Below are positions 1-11,338 of a DNA stretch of 64,000 nt, one piece after another (the stretch's first letter is position 1; every line of letters begins with the position of its first letter). The stretch comes from Haematobia irritans. Its lineage: Eukaryota > Arthropoda > Insecta > Diptera > Muscidae. Both the position numbers and the translations under genes were made by a program. The stretch lies in NCBI RefSeq assembly GCF_050003625.1, contig NC_134398.1:201990583-202054582 (forward strand), in the 5' to 3' direction. The notes under the pieces are model-generated. The model was not told where the DNA came from, searched no databases, and saw only the letters and a program-made list of their open reading frames with translations.

Positions 1-50
1 TCAAACCAAATTTTTAATCAACCACTTTGTCCTGTAATCCAAAGAATGTA

Positions 51-1034
51 CACGGACGAAAAAGACTGTTTTTCATATGTTTGGATGTAAAAAGTTTTAT
101 TTCTATGGAAAATTTTGTCAAAATTTTATTTGTGTAGAAAATTTTTCCAATTTCTATTTCTATAGAAAATTTTGTAAAAATTTAGTTTCTATAGAAAATT
201 ATGTCAAAATTTAGTTTCTCTAGAAAATTTTGTCAAAATTTTATTTTTATAGAAAATTTTTTAAAAATTTTATTTTTATAGAAAATTTTTTAAAAATTTT
301 ATTTTTATAGAAAATTTTTTAAAAATTTTATTTGTATAGAAATTCTTGTCGAACTTTTATTTCTATTGAAATTTTTGGCAAAATTTTGTCAAAATTTTAT
401 TTCTATAGAAAATTTGGTCAGCATTTTATTTGTATAGGAAATTTTGTCAAAATTTTATTTCTATGGAGAATTTTGTAAAAATGTTATCTCTGTAGAAAAT
501 TTTGCCAATTTCTATGTCAAAATTTAGTTTCTCTAGAAAATTTTTTCAAAATTTTATTTCTAAGAAATTTTTTTTAAAAATTTTATTTCTATAGAAAATT
601 TTGTCAAAATTTTATTTCTATAGAAATCCTTGTCGAACTTTTATTTCTATTGAAATTTTTTAAAAATTATATGTCTGGAACTCCAATTTTTTTAACACAA
701 TATTTTTAAGTGCAAGCATATAATGTTCATAAACTAGAATAACATGTTTGGGACATAAAATGTTTGTAAATATAATATGCTTAGATGCAAACATATATTA
801 ATTTAGAAAGACCTAGAGAGTATGCTGCAAGTAAAATAATGGAATTAACCAATTGGCGCCTTAAAATGTATATCAACACAAAGAAAATTTCATTAAAATT
901 TGTTTCTACCAGTGTAAAACATAATATGTTTGAATAGTACAAACAATATTTTATTTGGAACAATCCTGAAAATATATATGTTTGAAGCAAAATGTGTTTG
1001 AGGTATATATTACAGAAGTGATTTTTTGAGGGTG
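51..1034 (-). mobile_element. TA-flanked non-autonomous element, family C, reverse copy
   Basis: The ends read CACGGACGAAAAAGAC on the left and, at the right, a GATTTTTTGAGGGTG end; TA lies just outside both (49-50 and 1035-1036). The same ends, in the opposite orientation, bound the copies at 1121-1956 and 17438-19224. The inner flanks are rich in ATATGTTTG-type palindromes. The middle is filled by a forward 29-bp array. No coding capacity is visible. The superfamily is not identified; TA duplication fits Tc1/mariner-type MITEs but is weak evidence alone. Confidence 0.5.
86..672 (+). repeat. 29-bp minisatellite A, forward block
   Basis: Tandem units of 29 bp with AAAATTTT, GTC, AAAATTTT, ATTT and CTATAG in order. 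The GTC spacer defines this as the forward orientation. Units are diverged and some are shortened. It lies inside the family C element. Confidence 0.9.
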
Positions 1035-1036
1035 TA

Positions 1037-2231
1037 GAAGCCAATATCAGATTTTATAAATTTTTTACATTTTACCTTTTGCTCAGACTGAAAATCGAGT
1101 CACGGACCATTTGTTTTGTACACGCTCACAAAAAATCGCTTCTGTAACATATACTCCCAAACATATTTTGCTTCAAGCATATACATTTTTGGGTATTGCC
1201 CAAACATTTATATGTTTGATCTCTTCCAATATATATGTTTGAAAGCATATTGGTCTAAACAATATATGTTTGGGTAGTCTAAGTTCCAAACATTTTGTAT
1301 TTTTGCATCCAAATTCAATAATGTTGTCTTCCAAAAAACAATATGTTATTATGTGAACATATAATAGGTTTGGAAGCATTTTGCACCCAAAAATATTATA
1401 TGCTTAAAAAAATTCTCCCAAACAATATTGTGCTCAAAATTTTATTTATTTATTTATATATTTACAATCATAATGAATTATGAAAATAAACAGGTAATAT
1501 AGGTGCTAACAACATAGGTTTTCGACCTGAATGCTCAAAATTTTGTTTCTGCCTAATTGTATATTCCCCCACATCTTTCTCACTTCCACGAGATTTTTTA
1601 GTTCTTAGCACCTTTTTCTGTAATACAAACATTGTAGAAGAAATTATTCAATTGTATGATTTTTTTTATTTTAATTTTACCTTTTGCCGGACGGGGATTC
1701 GAACAGCGGACCACACAGTTTGTAAGGATCAAAGAAGTAGCTGATCAATTGCCCAAGGAAAAATAAAATATTAATTTTGTAATAACAAGCAACAACCACC
1801 AACTTCTATGTTCTAAATGTTCTAACATATTAACATATATGTCCCAAACATGTTATGCTAGTTTATGAACATTATATGCTTGCACTCAAAAATATTGTGT
1901 TCCAAACATATAATGTTTATAGCCAAACATATGAAAAACAGTCTTTTTCATCCGTGTAGGCCAAAACACTACAAGCAACAAATAATAATTCCTCCAAAGC
2001 AAAATTTTAGACAACCATTTGCTTTTCGTTGTAACGAAGTTTATTTAGAAGAAAAGTATATACTTTTTGTGGTAAAAGTTGATTGTTTTACAGGATGTAA
2101 AACCAATTTCAAGAATCAAAAAAAGTGGTTCTCTTCTTTCCTTCCCATCTTTCTCACTTTCATGAGTTTTATTTAGTTTTAATACAAATAATGTAGAAGA
2201 AATTATTCGATTTTATAATTTTTATAACCTC
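1037..2231 (+). other. Outer family C sequence split by a nested copy
   Basis: Bases 1037-1120 resemble the interior of the other family C copies (ACCTTTTGC followed by a degraded tRNA-like B box). They stop at TA and resume as family C-like sequence after 1958, up to the ATGTAGAAGAAATTATTC stretch near 2190. This is what one copy inserted inside another would give. No gene is visible. Confidence 0.4.
1121..1956 (+). mobile_element. TA-flanked non-autonomous element, family C, forward copy
   Basis: It starts CACGCTCACAAAAAATCGC and ends in a CTTTTTCATCCGTG segment, with TA on both sides. The interior holds ATATGTTTGG-like palindromes and, around 1680-1745, a degenerate tRNA-like stretch on the minus strand. 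It is 836 bp with no open frame of note. Confidence 0.5.
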
Positions 2232-2694
2232 CATCGAATGGTTTCGCAAATGGGTCATATCGGACCACGTTTACGTATAGCCCCTTATGAATTTAACCCC
2301 AGATTTTGCTTGCGTAGACTCTAGGAGGAGAAAATTTCATCAGTTCTTATTGACATATGGTACGTGGTGTTAGTACACGACCTCCAATACCCATGCAAAA
2401 ATTGGCTCATATCGGTCCATAATTATATATAGCCCCCATATAAACCGATCTCCAGATTTAACCTCCGGAGCCTCCTGGAGGAGCAAAATTCATCCGATCC
2501 CGTTGAAATATGGCACGTGGTGTTAGTATATCGTATCTAACAACCATGCAAGAATTGGTCGACATCGGTTCATAACTATATATAGCCCCCATATCAACCG
2601 ATCCCCAGATTTGACCTCAGTAACCTCTTGGACGAGCAAATTCCATCCTATCCGGTTGAAATATGGTACGTGGTGTTAGTCTCTAACAACCATG
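2232..2694 (-). mobile_element. Fragment of 153-bp repeat element (family 1)
   Basis: On the minus strand this reads as the family 1 tandem monomer: GGATCGG, GGGGCTATATATA, then ATGGTTGTTAGA and a GTACCA/ATTTCAACGGGATCGG-like segment. About three diverged monomers are present. The right end is cut by the MITE at 2695. Confidence 0.75.
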
Positions 2695-3236
2695 CACAGA
2701 AAAAAATATCACCAAAATATTTCCAATTAAAAAGTTAATTGAAGTTGAAATTTTTTTCAATTAATAAATTAATTGGTACAATTAACTTTTTAATCAAGAT
2801 AGAAACATTAAGTTAATTTAGTCAATGATTGAAAATTTAAAAATTTTTAATTAAAAATTTAATTGATACAATTAACTTTTATTCAAATTCGGAAGACTAA
2901 GTCAGTTAAAAAAGTGATGAACATTTTTTTAAATTTTTAATTATTTTTTTTTTTTTTCAAACAATCACTTGTTAATTCAAATAAAAATTCTGAGCCAATT
3001 CAGAATGTAATTGAAAATAGTTACCTTTTTTAATTACAAAATTAATTGAGTTTTGCAATCAACATCAATTAAATTTTTAATTGAATCAATTAAAAAATTA
3101 ATTGAAATTTGGTAATGAAATCAATTAATTTTTTAATCAAGTATTTTGTCTATGCCCAATTAAAACTGTGATTGATACTGTGATTAATTGGATCAATTAA
3201 TTTCGTAATTGAATCAGAAAAAAAATTTTTTGTGTG
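2695..3236 (+). mobile_element. AATTAATT-rich MITE, copy 1
   Basis: The ends are CACAGAAAAAAATATCACC and a TTTTTTGTGTG terminus, so short inverted repeats begin CACA. The target can be rebuilt from the intact neighbour at 2547-2560: AACCATG continues to CAAGAATTGG, leaving TG (or TGCA) duplicated. The interior is packed with AATTAATT and TTAATTGA palindromes. There is no coding capacity. A second copy lies in inverted orientation at 58892-59460. Confidence 0.7.
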
Positions 3237-3291
3237 TGCAAGAATTGGTGGATTCAACTAAAAAAGGCCGATTAAATACGTATATAATTAA

Positions 3292-3532
3292 CCCTCTAAT
3301 GCCCAATCCCGCCTTTAAGTGGGCTTCATTTAATAAAGAATCTTTTAGTAAAACACACCTTAAGACAGTAACAATGGGTAAAATAAAAAGAAAACTTAGT
3401 TTAATCTGTTCAAGAGGCTCTGCAGCAGATACTGAATTTTGCCGCATAAATTTTTCTTGTTTAGTTTTCTAGCTTTTGTGTCGTTAACATTGAAAATTTA
3501 ATCGGCTGGCAAAAGAATGGTGCATTAGAGGG
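3292..3532. mobile_element. piggyBac-like MITE with TTAA duplication
   Basis: TTAA at 3288-3291 and 3533-3536 flank a 241-bp element with inverted ends CCCTCTAATGC. TTAA duplication and CCCT ends are the hallmark of piggyBac elements. The homologous site near 10640 lacks the insert, which supports a real insertion. Short open frames here are not coding. Confidence 0.75.
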
Positions 3533-3536
3533 TTAA

Positions 3537-3810
3537 GTTTTACAAATTTTTTTATAGAAATAAAATTTTGACAATATTTTTTATAGAAATAAAATTTGGA
3601 CAAAATTTTCTATAGAAATAAAATTTTGACAATATTTTTTATAGAAATAAAATTTTGACAAAATTTTCTATAGAAATAAAGTTTTGACAAAACTGTCTAT
3701 GGAAATAAAATTTTGACAAAATTTTCTATAGAAATAAAATTTTTAAAAAATGTTCTACAGAACAAAAATTTTAATAAAATTTTCTATAGAAATAAAATTT
3801 TGGTAGATTA
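3537..3810 (-). repeat. 29-bp minisatellite A, reverse block
   Basis: About nine units with the GAC spacer (reverse orientation). The block runs into GGTAGATTATTTTTGGCTC and the border GTGGCAACC at 3823-3831. Confidence 0.85.
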
Positions 3811-4025
3811 TTTTTGGCTCGAGTGGCAACCATGATTATGAACCGATATGGACCAATTTTTGGTGTGATTGGGATCGGCTATATATAACTATAGGCCGAT
3901 ATGCACCAATTTTGGCATGATAATTAACGGCCATATACTAACACCACGTTCCAAATTTCAACCGGATCGGATGAATTTTGCTCCTTCAAAAGGCTCCGGA
4001 GGTCAAATCTGGAGAACGGTTTATA

Positions 4026-4544
4026 AAGGGTGATACGGTCAAAATTTGGAATCGTTTATTAAAAAGTCGATAGTCCAGCTCGTTTTTTGGCTCGATGCAC
4101 GGTTGTAGACGATACACCCAGCTTATTTGCGGCATCTCGGAGAGAGAGGTTAGGGTTTCGCTTGAAACTACCGGCAACTCTCTTTGTAGTCTCAGCGGTT
4201 TCCGGATTTCGATTTCCCCCCGATCCAGACTTCTTGTCTGTCGACAAACGTTCCCCAAACACTTTAATTACATTTGTAACGGTTGATTTGGCAACTTTTA
4301 GCGATTTTGCCAGTTTTGCGTGCGAGTAGCTCGGATTTTCGCGATGCGCGAGCAAAATTTTGATACGCTGCTCTTTTTGCTTGGACGGCATTTTGACAAC
4401 TGAAGAGTGAATTCCAAAATCAAAATAGGAGCAACATTCTACACACACACACCTTCAAAATGAGGGGTGTTCAGGTTTTTTAAATGCAAAATTGAAAGAA
4501 ATACGTCAAGTTTATATTGATCAAATTTTGACCGTATCACCCTT
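4026..4544 (-). mobile_element. Internally deleted Tc1/mariner-type transposon
   Basis: A 519-bp element with perfect inverted ends of about 23 bp starting AAGGGTGATACGGTC. TA is duplicated at 4024-4025 and 4545-4546; removing the insert restores GGTTTATATGGGGGC, the normal repeat sequence. Only the N-terminal third of a transposase gene remains inside. Confidence 0.88.
4059..4391 (-). pseudogene. Tc1/mariner transposase, N-terminal HTH part only
   Basis: About 110 residues from MPSKQKEQRIKILLAHRENP. The open frame extends 19 codons upstream, but the MPSK start fits this family better. Two helix-turn-helix units are visible: AKLAKSLKVAKSTVTNVIK (about residues 25-43) and LRDAANKLGVSSTTVHRAKK (about 85-104). 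This is the paired, DNA-binding half of a Tc1/mariner transposase, which binds the inverted ends. The frame stops soon after AGLSTF, and the whole DDE catalytic domain is missing. The flanking ends are intact, so the deletion is internal to the element. The product, if made, could bind ends but not cut. Assignment to the superfamily is from motif recognition; the exact family is not settled. Confidence 0.75.
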
Positions 4545-5142
4545 TATGGGGGCTATATATAATTATGGACCGATGTGAACCTATTTTTGCACAGTTGTTA
4601 AAGACCATATACTTACATCATGTACCAAATTTCAGCCGGATCGGATGAAATTTGCTTCTCTTAGAGGCTCCGCAAGCCAAATCTGGGGATCGGTTTATAT
4701 GGGGGCTATATATAATTATATAATTTGGACCAATTTTTACATGGTCATGAAAGACCTATACTAACACCATGTACCGAATTTCATCCGGATCGGAAGAATT
4801 TTGCTCCTCCAAGTGGCTACTCAAGCCAAATCTAAGCGTCGGTTTATATGGTGGCTATATCTAAAAGTGGTCCGATATGGCCCATCCGACCTTTCAATAC
4901 CAACCGACCTACATCAATAACAACTACTTGTGCCATATTTCAAGTCGATAGCTTGTTTCGTTCGGAAGTTAGCGTGATTTCAACAGACGGACGGACGGAC
5001 GGGCGCACGGACATGCTTAGATCGACTCAGAATTTCACCACGACCCATAATATATATACTTTATGGGGTCTTAGAGCAATATTTCGATGTGTTACAAACG
5101 GAATGACAAAGTTAATATCATATGGCGGAGGGAATAAAAATT

Positions 5143-6429
5143 TAAAATTACATATTAAAAATATGAAAAAGTCAAGTTATAAAAATTTAAATAAAATTAC
5201 TTCCTACATAGTTAAAATGAAGAACATCTTTGGGAGGACGTCTTTTGAAAGTCTGGAGGACATCTTTTGAAAAATTTGGAAAGAACTTCCAAATTTTTTT
5301 TTCTGGGATATAGTGAAGAAGAATTTAGTTTGTCAAAATTTTCGCTTCTGAGAAAAGTAGTTTTTCTTTTGGTGCAAAATTCGTAAATCATGATTTATAC
5401 GTTCATGCGCTCAGAAAACAAAGTGATAACAAAAGACGGACAGTTATCGACCATCCTCTGATGGTCATTACAATTATCAAAGTGCAAACCCGCCCATTCA
5501 CTAACGTTGTGTATAAAATTACAAATTAATTTTATTTTTCGCTGTGAAAAAAGAAATTTCATTTTATCTCAATATATTTTCATACCCTATTGCTCCTTTC
5601 ATTTGTTATCCAAGACATATAAAAACAAATCTCCATAATTCTTCCACCTTAGGCAAAATCCTAACCCTCCCACATCTACATCGAATCATAAAAATTTCTT
5701 TCATTTACAATAGAACAAAATATGAAAGGAAAAACTTTACAAAGAATTTGTATACAAAAAAAATCAGCTAAACAGGAAAATCTTCAATTGTTATTGGACA
5801 ACATCAAGCGCATGTCCTGAGTATCCTATAACCCTACAAAAGTCAAGATGCTTACATATAGAATAGCAAGAGAAAAAATTATAAAAAATCAACAGAAACA
5901 ACAACAACAACACCCAGTTAAAGCAACAATAATCTATTGTTGTTATAAAAAACATACACCCACACACACACACACAGTTAAAAGGAAATTCGAATATATT
6001 TTGCTTATCAGACTTCCACAAACCATGATCTCGGTCCCCAACCACCGGAAGTCCATCCACAGACTTTAACATCCCTATTTTACCCATACCCAGTCTCCCC
6101 ATTTCTTGTTTTTTAGGCACACACACACACATGTACAACATTCTAAGAGGAAAAAATGAAAAGAGTTTTTTTTTTCATAGAAAAAATTTTCCATTTTGCA
6201 AATCAAAATTGATTTCAAACAAAACAAAAACAAAAAGATAAGCTTTTTACATAGCCAGAGGTGAAAAAAAGTAATAAGGAGGAAAGAAAAATGTCCATAA
6301 GGCCTTAAAGGAAATAAAATTGGCAATGTTAAGCATAATTGTACTCGTAAGAGATCCTTTAGACTGAATTTTAAAGAAAATATTTTTTTTTTCAACTCCT
6401 CAACTCAACTACCGTAGTATTGTAATCAC
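5143..6429. other. Non-coding stretch with microsatellites
   Basis: No gene or known repeat is recognisable. Two near copies of a phrase ending GGACRTCTTTTGAAA occur at 5235-5270. AC-rich microsatellites lie at about 5949-5978 and 6116-6132, and a CAACAA run at 5899-5911. Short open frames on either strand are low-complexity and have no support. Confidence 0.5.
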
Positions 6430-7105
6430 GGTTGCCATAGTTGGTAGAATTCTACTGTTTGGTAAAATTCATGGTACTTCATAAATTTTCTGTAAATAAA
6501 TAAAACTTAAATTTTGACAAAGTTTTCTATAGAAATAAAATTTTTACGAAGTTTTTTATAGAAATAAAATTTTGACAAAATTTTCTATAGAAATAAAATT
6601 TTGACAAAGTTTTCTATGGAAATAAAATTTTGACAAAGTTTTCTATGGAAATAAAATTTTGACAAAATTTTTTATAAAAATAAAATTTTGACAAAATTGT
6701 TTATAGAAATAAAATTTGACAAAATTTTCTATAGAAATAAAATTTTTACAAAATTTTCTATGGAAAAAAATGTTGACAAATTTTCATCAGAAATAAAAAT
6801 TTGATAAAGTCTTCTACAGAAATAAAATTTTTACGAAGTTTTTTATAGAAATAAAATTTTGACAAAATTTTCTACAGAAATAAAATTTTGACAAAATTTT
6901 CTATTGAAATAAAATTTTGACAATTTTTTTTATAAAAATAAAATTTTGACAAAATTTTCATCAGAAATAAAAATTTGACAAAGTCTTCTACAGAAATAAA
7001 ATATTTGGCAAAATTTTCTATAGAAATAAAATTTTGACAAAATTTTCTATAGCAATAAAATTTTGACAAAATTATCTATAGAAATAAAATTTTGACAAAA
7101 TTTTA
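6430..7105 (-). repeat. 29-bp minisatellite A with GGTTGCC head
   Basis: The block opens with GGTTGCCATAGTTGGTAG (6430) and TTCTACTGTTTGGTAAAATT, then a reverse-oriented 29-bp array from about 6490. The same head, diverged, occurs at 14001 and, inverted, at 33544. The far end is lost: at 7106 it passes into the head of a family 1 composite element. Confidence 0.8.
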
Positions 7106-7470
7106 TCCACAATTAAATTACTTGGGTTGCGGCCGATGGCAAGGCATCTTAACATCATATTCTAAATTGTAAGTTAGTCCAATTTTATTTGTTATCGGCC
7201 ATACAAAAGCGAAATGTACCAAATTTCAACCGGATCGGATGAATTTTGCTCCTTCAAGAGGCTCCGGAGGTCAAATCTGGGGATCAGTTTATATGGGGGC
7301 TATATATAATTATAAATCGATATGGACCAATTTTTGCATGGTTGTTAGAGACCATATACTACCACCACGTACTAAGTTTCAACCAGATCGGATGAAGTTT
7401 GCTCCTCCAAGAGGCTCCGGAGTTCAAATCTGGGGACCGGTTTATATGGGGGCTATATATAATTATCGTA
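7106..7470 (+). mobile_element. Truncated family 1 composite element
   Basis: CCACAATTAAATTACTTGGG and TTGCGGCCGATGGCAAGG match the head at 10508-10552. It then jumps straight into two 153-bp monomers (7210-7467) with no 29-bp array between and no GACG or hairpin end. Confidence 0.65.
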
Positions 7471-7527
7471 TAGCACACACTTTATGAATGACAACTTAGT
7501 GTATCACCAATGTTGGTACTCTGTCAC

Positions 7528-7965
7528 GACTCAGGAATAAAATAATTAAATATCATAATTAAAATTTTTCCCGGAAGAGATACCTTGCTTTTGCCTAACT
7601 TTTAAAAAATCGGGGGACTTCTACCTTTAGTTGTCCTTGGATGGACTTTGTCAAAATTGTATTTCTATAGAAAATTCTAACATATCAAAATTTGGTTCTA
7701 TCGGAAATTTTATCAACATTTTATTTTTTTAGAAAATTTTCTAAAAATTTTACTCCTATAGAAAGTTTTCCCATTTCCTATATTTCTATAGAATTTTTTC
7801 TCAAAATTTTGTTTAATTTTGTCAGGACTCAGGAATGAAATAATTAAATATCATAATTCCAATTTTTCCCGGAAGAGGTACCTTGCTTTTGCCTAACTTT
7901 TAAAAAATCGGGGGACTTCTACATTTAGTTGTCATTGGATGGACTTTGTCAAAATTTTATTTTTT
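7528..7965 (+). repeat. Direct duplication of a unique flank (about 298 bp apart)
   Basis: GACTCAGGAAT, AATAATTAAATATCATAATT, CCCGGAAGAG, TACCTTGCTTTTGCCTAAC and AAAAAATCGGGGGACTTCTA occur at 7528-7660 and again at 7826-7955. Between them lies 29-bp-repeat material, so the unit was duplicated together with the array edge. Confidence 0.7.
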
Positions 7966-9768
7966 TTAGAAAATTTTCTAAAAATTTTACTCCTATAGAA
8001 AGTTTTCCCATTTCCTATATTTCTATAGAATTTTTTCTCAAAATTTTATTTCTGTAGAAAATTTTGTCATAATTATGTCTCTATAGAAACTTTTCTCAAA
8101 ATTTCATTTTTGTAGCAACTTTTATAAAAATTATATTTCTATAAAAAAATTTTCTCAAAATTTCATGTCTATAGAAGATATTCCCAGAATGTTACTTCTA
8201 TACAAAAATTTTCTCAAAATTGTATTTCTATAGAAAATTTTCTCAACATTTTATTTCTGTAGAAAACTTTCTCAAAATTTTATTCCTCTAGAAAAGTTTC
8301 CCAAAATTTTATTTCTATAGAAAATTTTGTCAAAATTTTATTTCAATACAAAATTTGGTCAAATATTTACTTCTATAGAATATTTTCTCAAAATTTTATG
8401 TGTATAGAAAATATTCCCAGAATGTTATTTCTATACAAAAATTTTCTCAACATTTTATTTCTATAGAAAACTTTCTCAAAAATTGATTTTTTTAGAAAAT
8501 GTTGTCAAAATTTTATTTCAATACAAAATTTGGTCAAATATTTACTTCTATAGAACATTTTCTCAAAATTTTATTGCTATAGAAAATTTTCTCGAAATTT
8601 TATTTCTATAGAAAACATTCTCAAAATTTTATTCCTCTAGAAAAGTTTCCCAAAATTTTATTTCTATAGAAAATTTTGTCAAAATTTTATTTCAATACAA
8701 AATTTGGTCAAATATTTACTTCTATAGAACATTTTCCCAAAATTTTATGTCTATAGAAAATATTCCCAGAATGTTATTTCTATACAAAAATTTTCTCAAC
8801 ATTTTATTTCTATAGAAAACTTTCTCAAAATTTTATTCCTATAGAAAATTTTCTCAAATATTTATTTCTATAGAAAATTTTGTCAAAATTTTATTTCAAT
8901 AAAAAATTTGGTAAAATATTTACTTCTATAGAACATTTTCTCAAAATTTTATTGCTATAGAAAATTTTCTCAAAATTTTATTTCTATAAAAAACTTTCTC
9001 AAAATTTTATTCCTATAGAAAATTTTCTCAAATATTTATTTCTATAGATAATTTTGTCAAAATTTTATTTCAATACAAAATTTGGTCCAATATTTATTTC
9101 TATAGAAAATTCTTGTCAAAATTTTATTTCAATACAAAATTTGGTCCAATATTTATTTCTATAGAAAATTTTGTCAAAATTTTATTTCAATACAAAATTT
9201 GGTCCAATATTTATTTCTATAGAAAATTTTGTCAAAATTTTATTTCAATACAAAATTTGGTCCAATATTTATTTCTATAGAAAATTTTGTATATTTTTGT
9301 TTCTATAACTTTTCAAAAAAACAAAACCAACAAAATTGTATCTTTATAGCTTTACAAAAAATACATTTCTATTAAAAGTTTTCTCAAAATTTTATTTCTA
9401 TCGAAAATATTCCTAAAATTTTATTCCTATAAAAAATATTCTCAAAAATGTGTTCCTATAGAAAATGTTGTCAACATTTTATTTCTCTAAACAAACTTTT
9501 CCAAAATTTTATTTCTAGAGACAATTTTTTTAAAATTTTAGTACTAACGAAAATTTTGTCAAGATTTTATTTCTATGGAAAATTTTGTTAAAATTTTATT
9601 TCTATAGAAAATTTTCTCAAAATTTTATTTCTATAAAAAAAATTGTCAATATTTTGTTTATACAGAAAATTTTCTCAATTTTTTTTGTCATAGAAAATTT
9701 TCTGAAAATTTTATTTCTATAGAGCATTTGGTCAAAATTTTACTTTTATATTTTTTTCTATAAAAAAT
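7640..9768 (+). repeat. 29-bp minisatellite A, forward block, CTC/GTC subfamily
   Basis: About 70 forward units. Many have CTC in place of the GTC spacer. A 58-bp dimer (one TTTCAATACAAAATTTGGTC unit plus one CTATAG unit) repeats about four times at 9053-9285. The tail TTGAAGTACTTTCCAAG near 9760 resembles the border sequence at 33425-33440. Confidence 0.88.
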
Positions 9769-9784
9769 TGAAGTACTTTCCAAG

Positions 9785-10062
9785 TTTTAGAGCTATGCCC
9801 GCCTTGCATACATAGGGTCATAGGTACAACAGCAGTTTCGACCAAACACCAAAAAGTTTTTCAGCGATGGTTATCCCCTCTCAGTAATATTGGTAACATT
9901 TCTAAGTGGTTTCAGCGCATTGTGGAACGCCGTTCGGACTCAGCTACAAAAATTAGGTCCCTTGTCATTATACTGAAACATAGAATCGGGCAGCACTCAG
10001 TGATGAGAAAGGAGTTCACCACTGTGGTATCAAAATGGACTGAATAGTCTAAATGTGAACGG
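9785..10062 (+). mobile_element. Old, 5-prime truncated tRNA-derived SINE
   Basis: From GCCCGCCTTGCATACAT onward it follows the SINE copies at 41628 and 53245: CACCAAAAAGTTTTTCAGCG, GTGGAACGCCGTTCGGACTC, CGGGCAGCACTCAGTGATGA, GACTGAATAGTCTAA. The B box is damaged and the A box is missing, so it is the oldest of the copies here. Confidence 0.8.
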
Positions 10063-10397
10063 TTTAAGAAAATTTCATTTTTACTTCGTGGAACACAAGC
10101 AAACCGTGGGCATTAAATTATTTTGCTACTCCAACCATAGGATAAGGCTGCATGAATTTCTTCATTGTTATTTATATGGCCATTGAGACTGAGGGACCAG
10201 CAAACGAAGTATATTTATGATCTACTAAATGGGTTGCACATTGGTAAACATTTATAGTCCAAGACACTTCCTGGAAGAAAAAATTACAAGTTGTTCCAAG
10301 AACAATACTTTTTAAAGACATCCACGCATCCTTCAGCCTGTCCTATTTTACGTTATTAAGTAAAACTAACTTATTACAATAACGTACAATTTCATTA
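10063..10397. other. Unannotated spacer
   Basis: No repeat, frame or signal stands out. It appears single-copy within the window. Confidence 0.4.
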
Positions 10398-10644
10398 TAA
10401 AGGGTGATTTGTTAAGAGCTTGATAACTTTTAAAAAAAAAACCAGGCCGAATCTTATGTACCCTCCACCATGGATTGCGTAGGAACTTCTACTAAAGGCT
10501 GTCATCCACAATCGAATTACTTGGGTTGCGATAACACTTGCCGATGGCAAGGTATCGTAATACTTTTTAACACTGTCTTCTAAATTGTAAGTTAGCCCAT
10601 ACGGGGTATATATTAAACAAAAAAAGGCAGATTAAATACGTATA

Positions 10645-11338
10645 TAATCTAGTTTGACAAAATTTTCTATAGAAATAAAATTTTGACAAAATTTTCTATA
10701 GAAATGAAACCTTGACAAAAATTTCTATAAAAATAAAATTTTGACAAAATTTTCTATAGAAATAAAAATTTGACAAAATTTTCTATAGAAATAAAAACTT
10801 GACAAAATTTTCTATAGAAATAAAATGTTGACAAAATTTTCTATGGAAGTAAAATGTTGACAAAATTTTCTATAGCAATACAATTTTGACAAAAATTTCT
10901 ATAGAAATAAAATGTTGACAAAATTTTGTATAGAAATAAAATTTTGACAAAATTTTGTATAGAAATAAAATGTTTACAAAATTTTCTACAGAAATAATTT
11001 TTTTACAAAATTTTCTATAGAAATAAAATTTTGACAAACATTTCTATAGAAATAAACTTTTGACAAAACTTTCTATAGAAATGAAATTTTAACAAAACTT
11101 TCTATAGTAATAAAATTTGACAAAATTTTCTATGGAAATAAAGTTTTGGTAGATTACAAAATTTTCTATAGAAATAAAATTTTGACAAAATTTTCTATGG
11201 AAATAAAATTTTGACAAACATTTGTATAGAAATAAACTTTTGACAAAACTTTCTATAGAAATGAAATTTTGACAAAACTTTCTATAGTAATAAAATTTGA
11301 CAAAATTTTCTATGGAAATAAAGTTTTGGTAGATTATT
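10645..11338 (-). repeat. 29-bp minisatellite A inside the composite element
   Basis: About 24 reverse units, with a local duplication of roughly 150 bp (11030-11150 against 11210-11330). Confidence 0.88.

Larger units (their letters stand above)
3811..5142 (+). mobile_element. Composite family 1 element, 3-prime part
   Basis: Diverged 153-bp monomers (ACCGATATGGACCAATTTTT, ACCGGATCGGATGAATTTTG, GGTTTATATGGGGGCTATA) are followed by a GACG/GGAC microsatellite near 4983-5012, the core ATCGACTCAGAATTTC, AATATATATACTTTATGGGG and a decayed terminal hairpin ending near 5140. The array is split by the transposon at 4026-4544. The 5-prime side continues into the 29-bp block at 3537 and the head sequence AAAAAAGGCCGATTAAATAC at 3261. 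Confidence 0.75.

Noticed and set aside
5791..6395. Minus-strand frames with VCVCVCV runs
   Set aside because: They are translations of AC microsatellites and T-runs.
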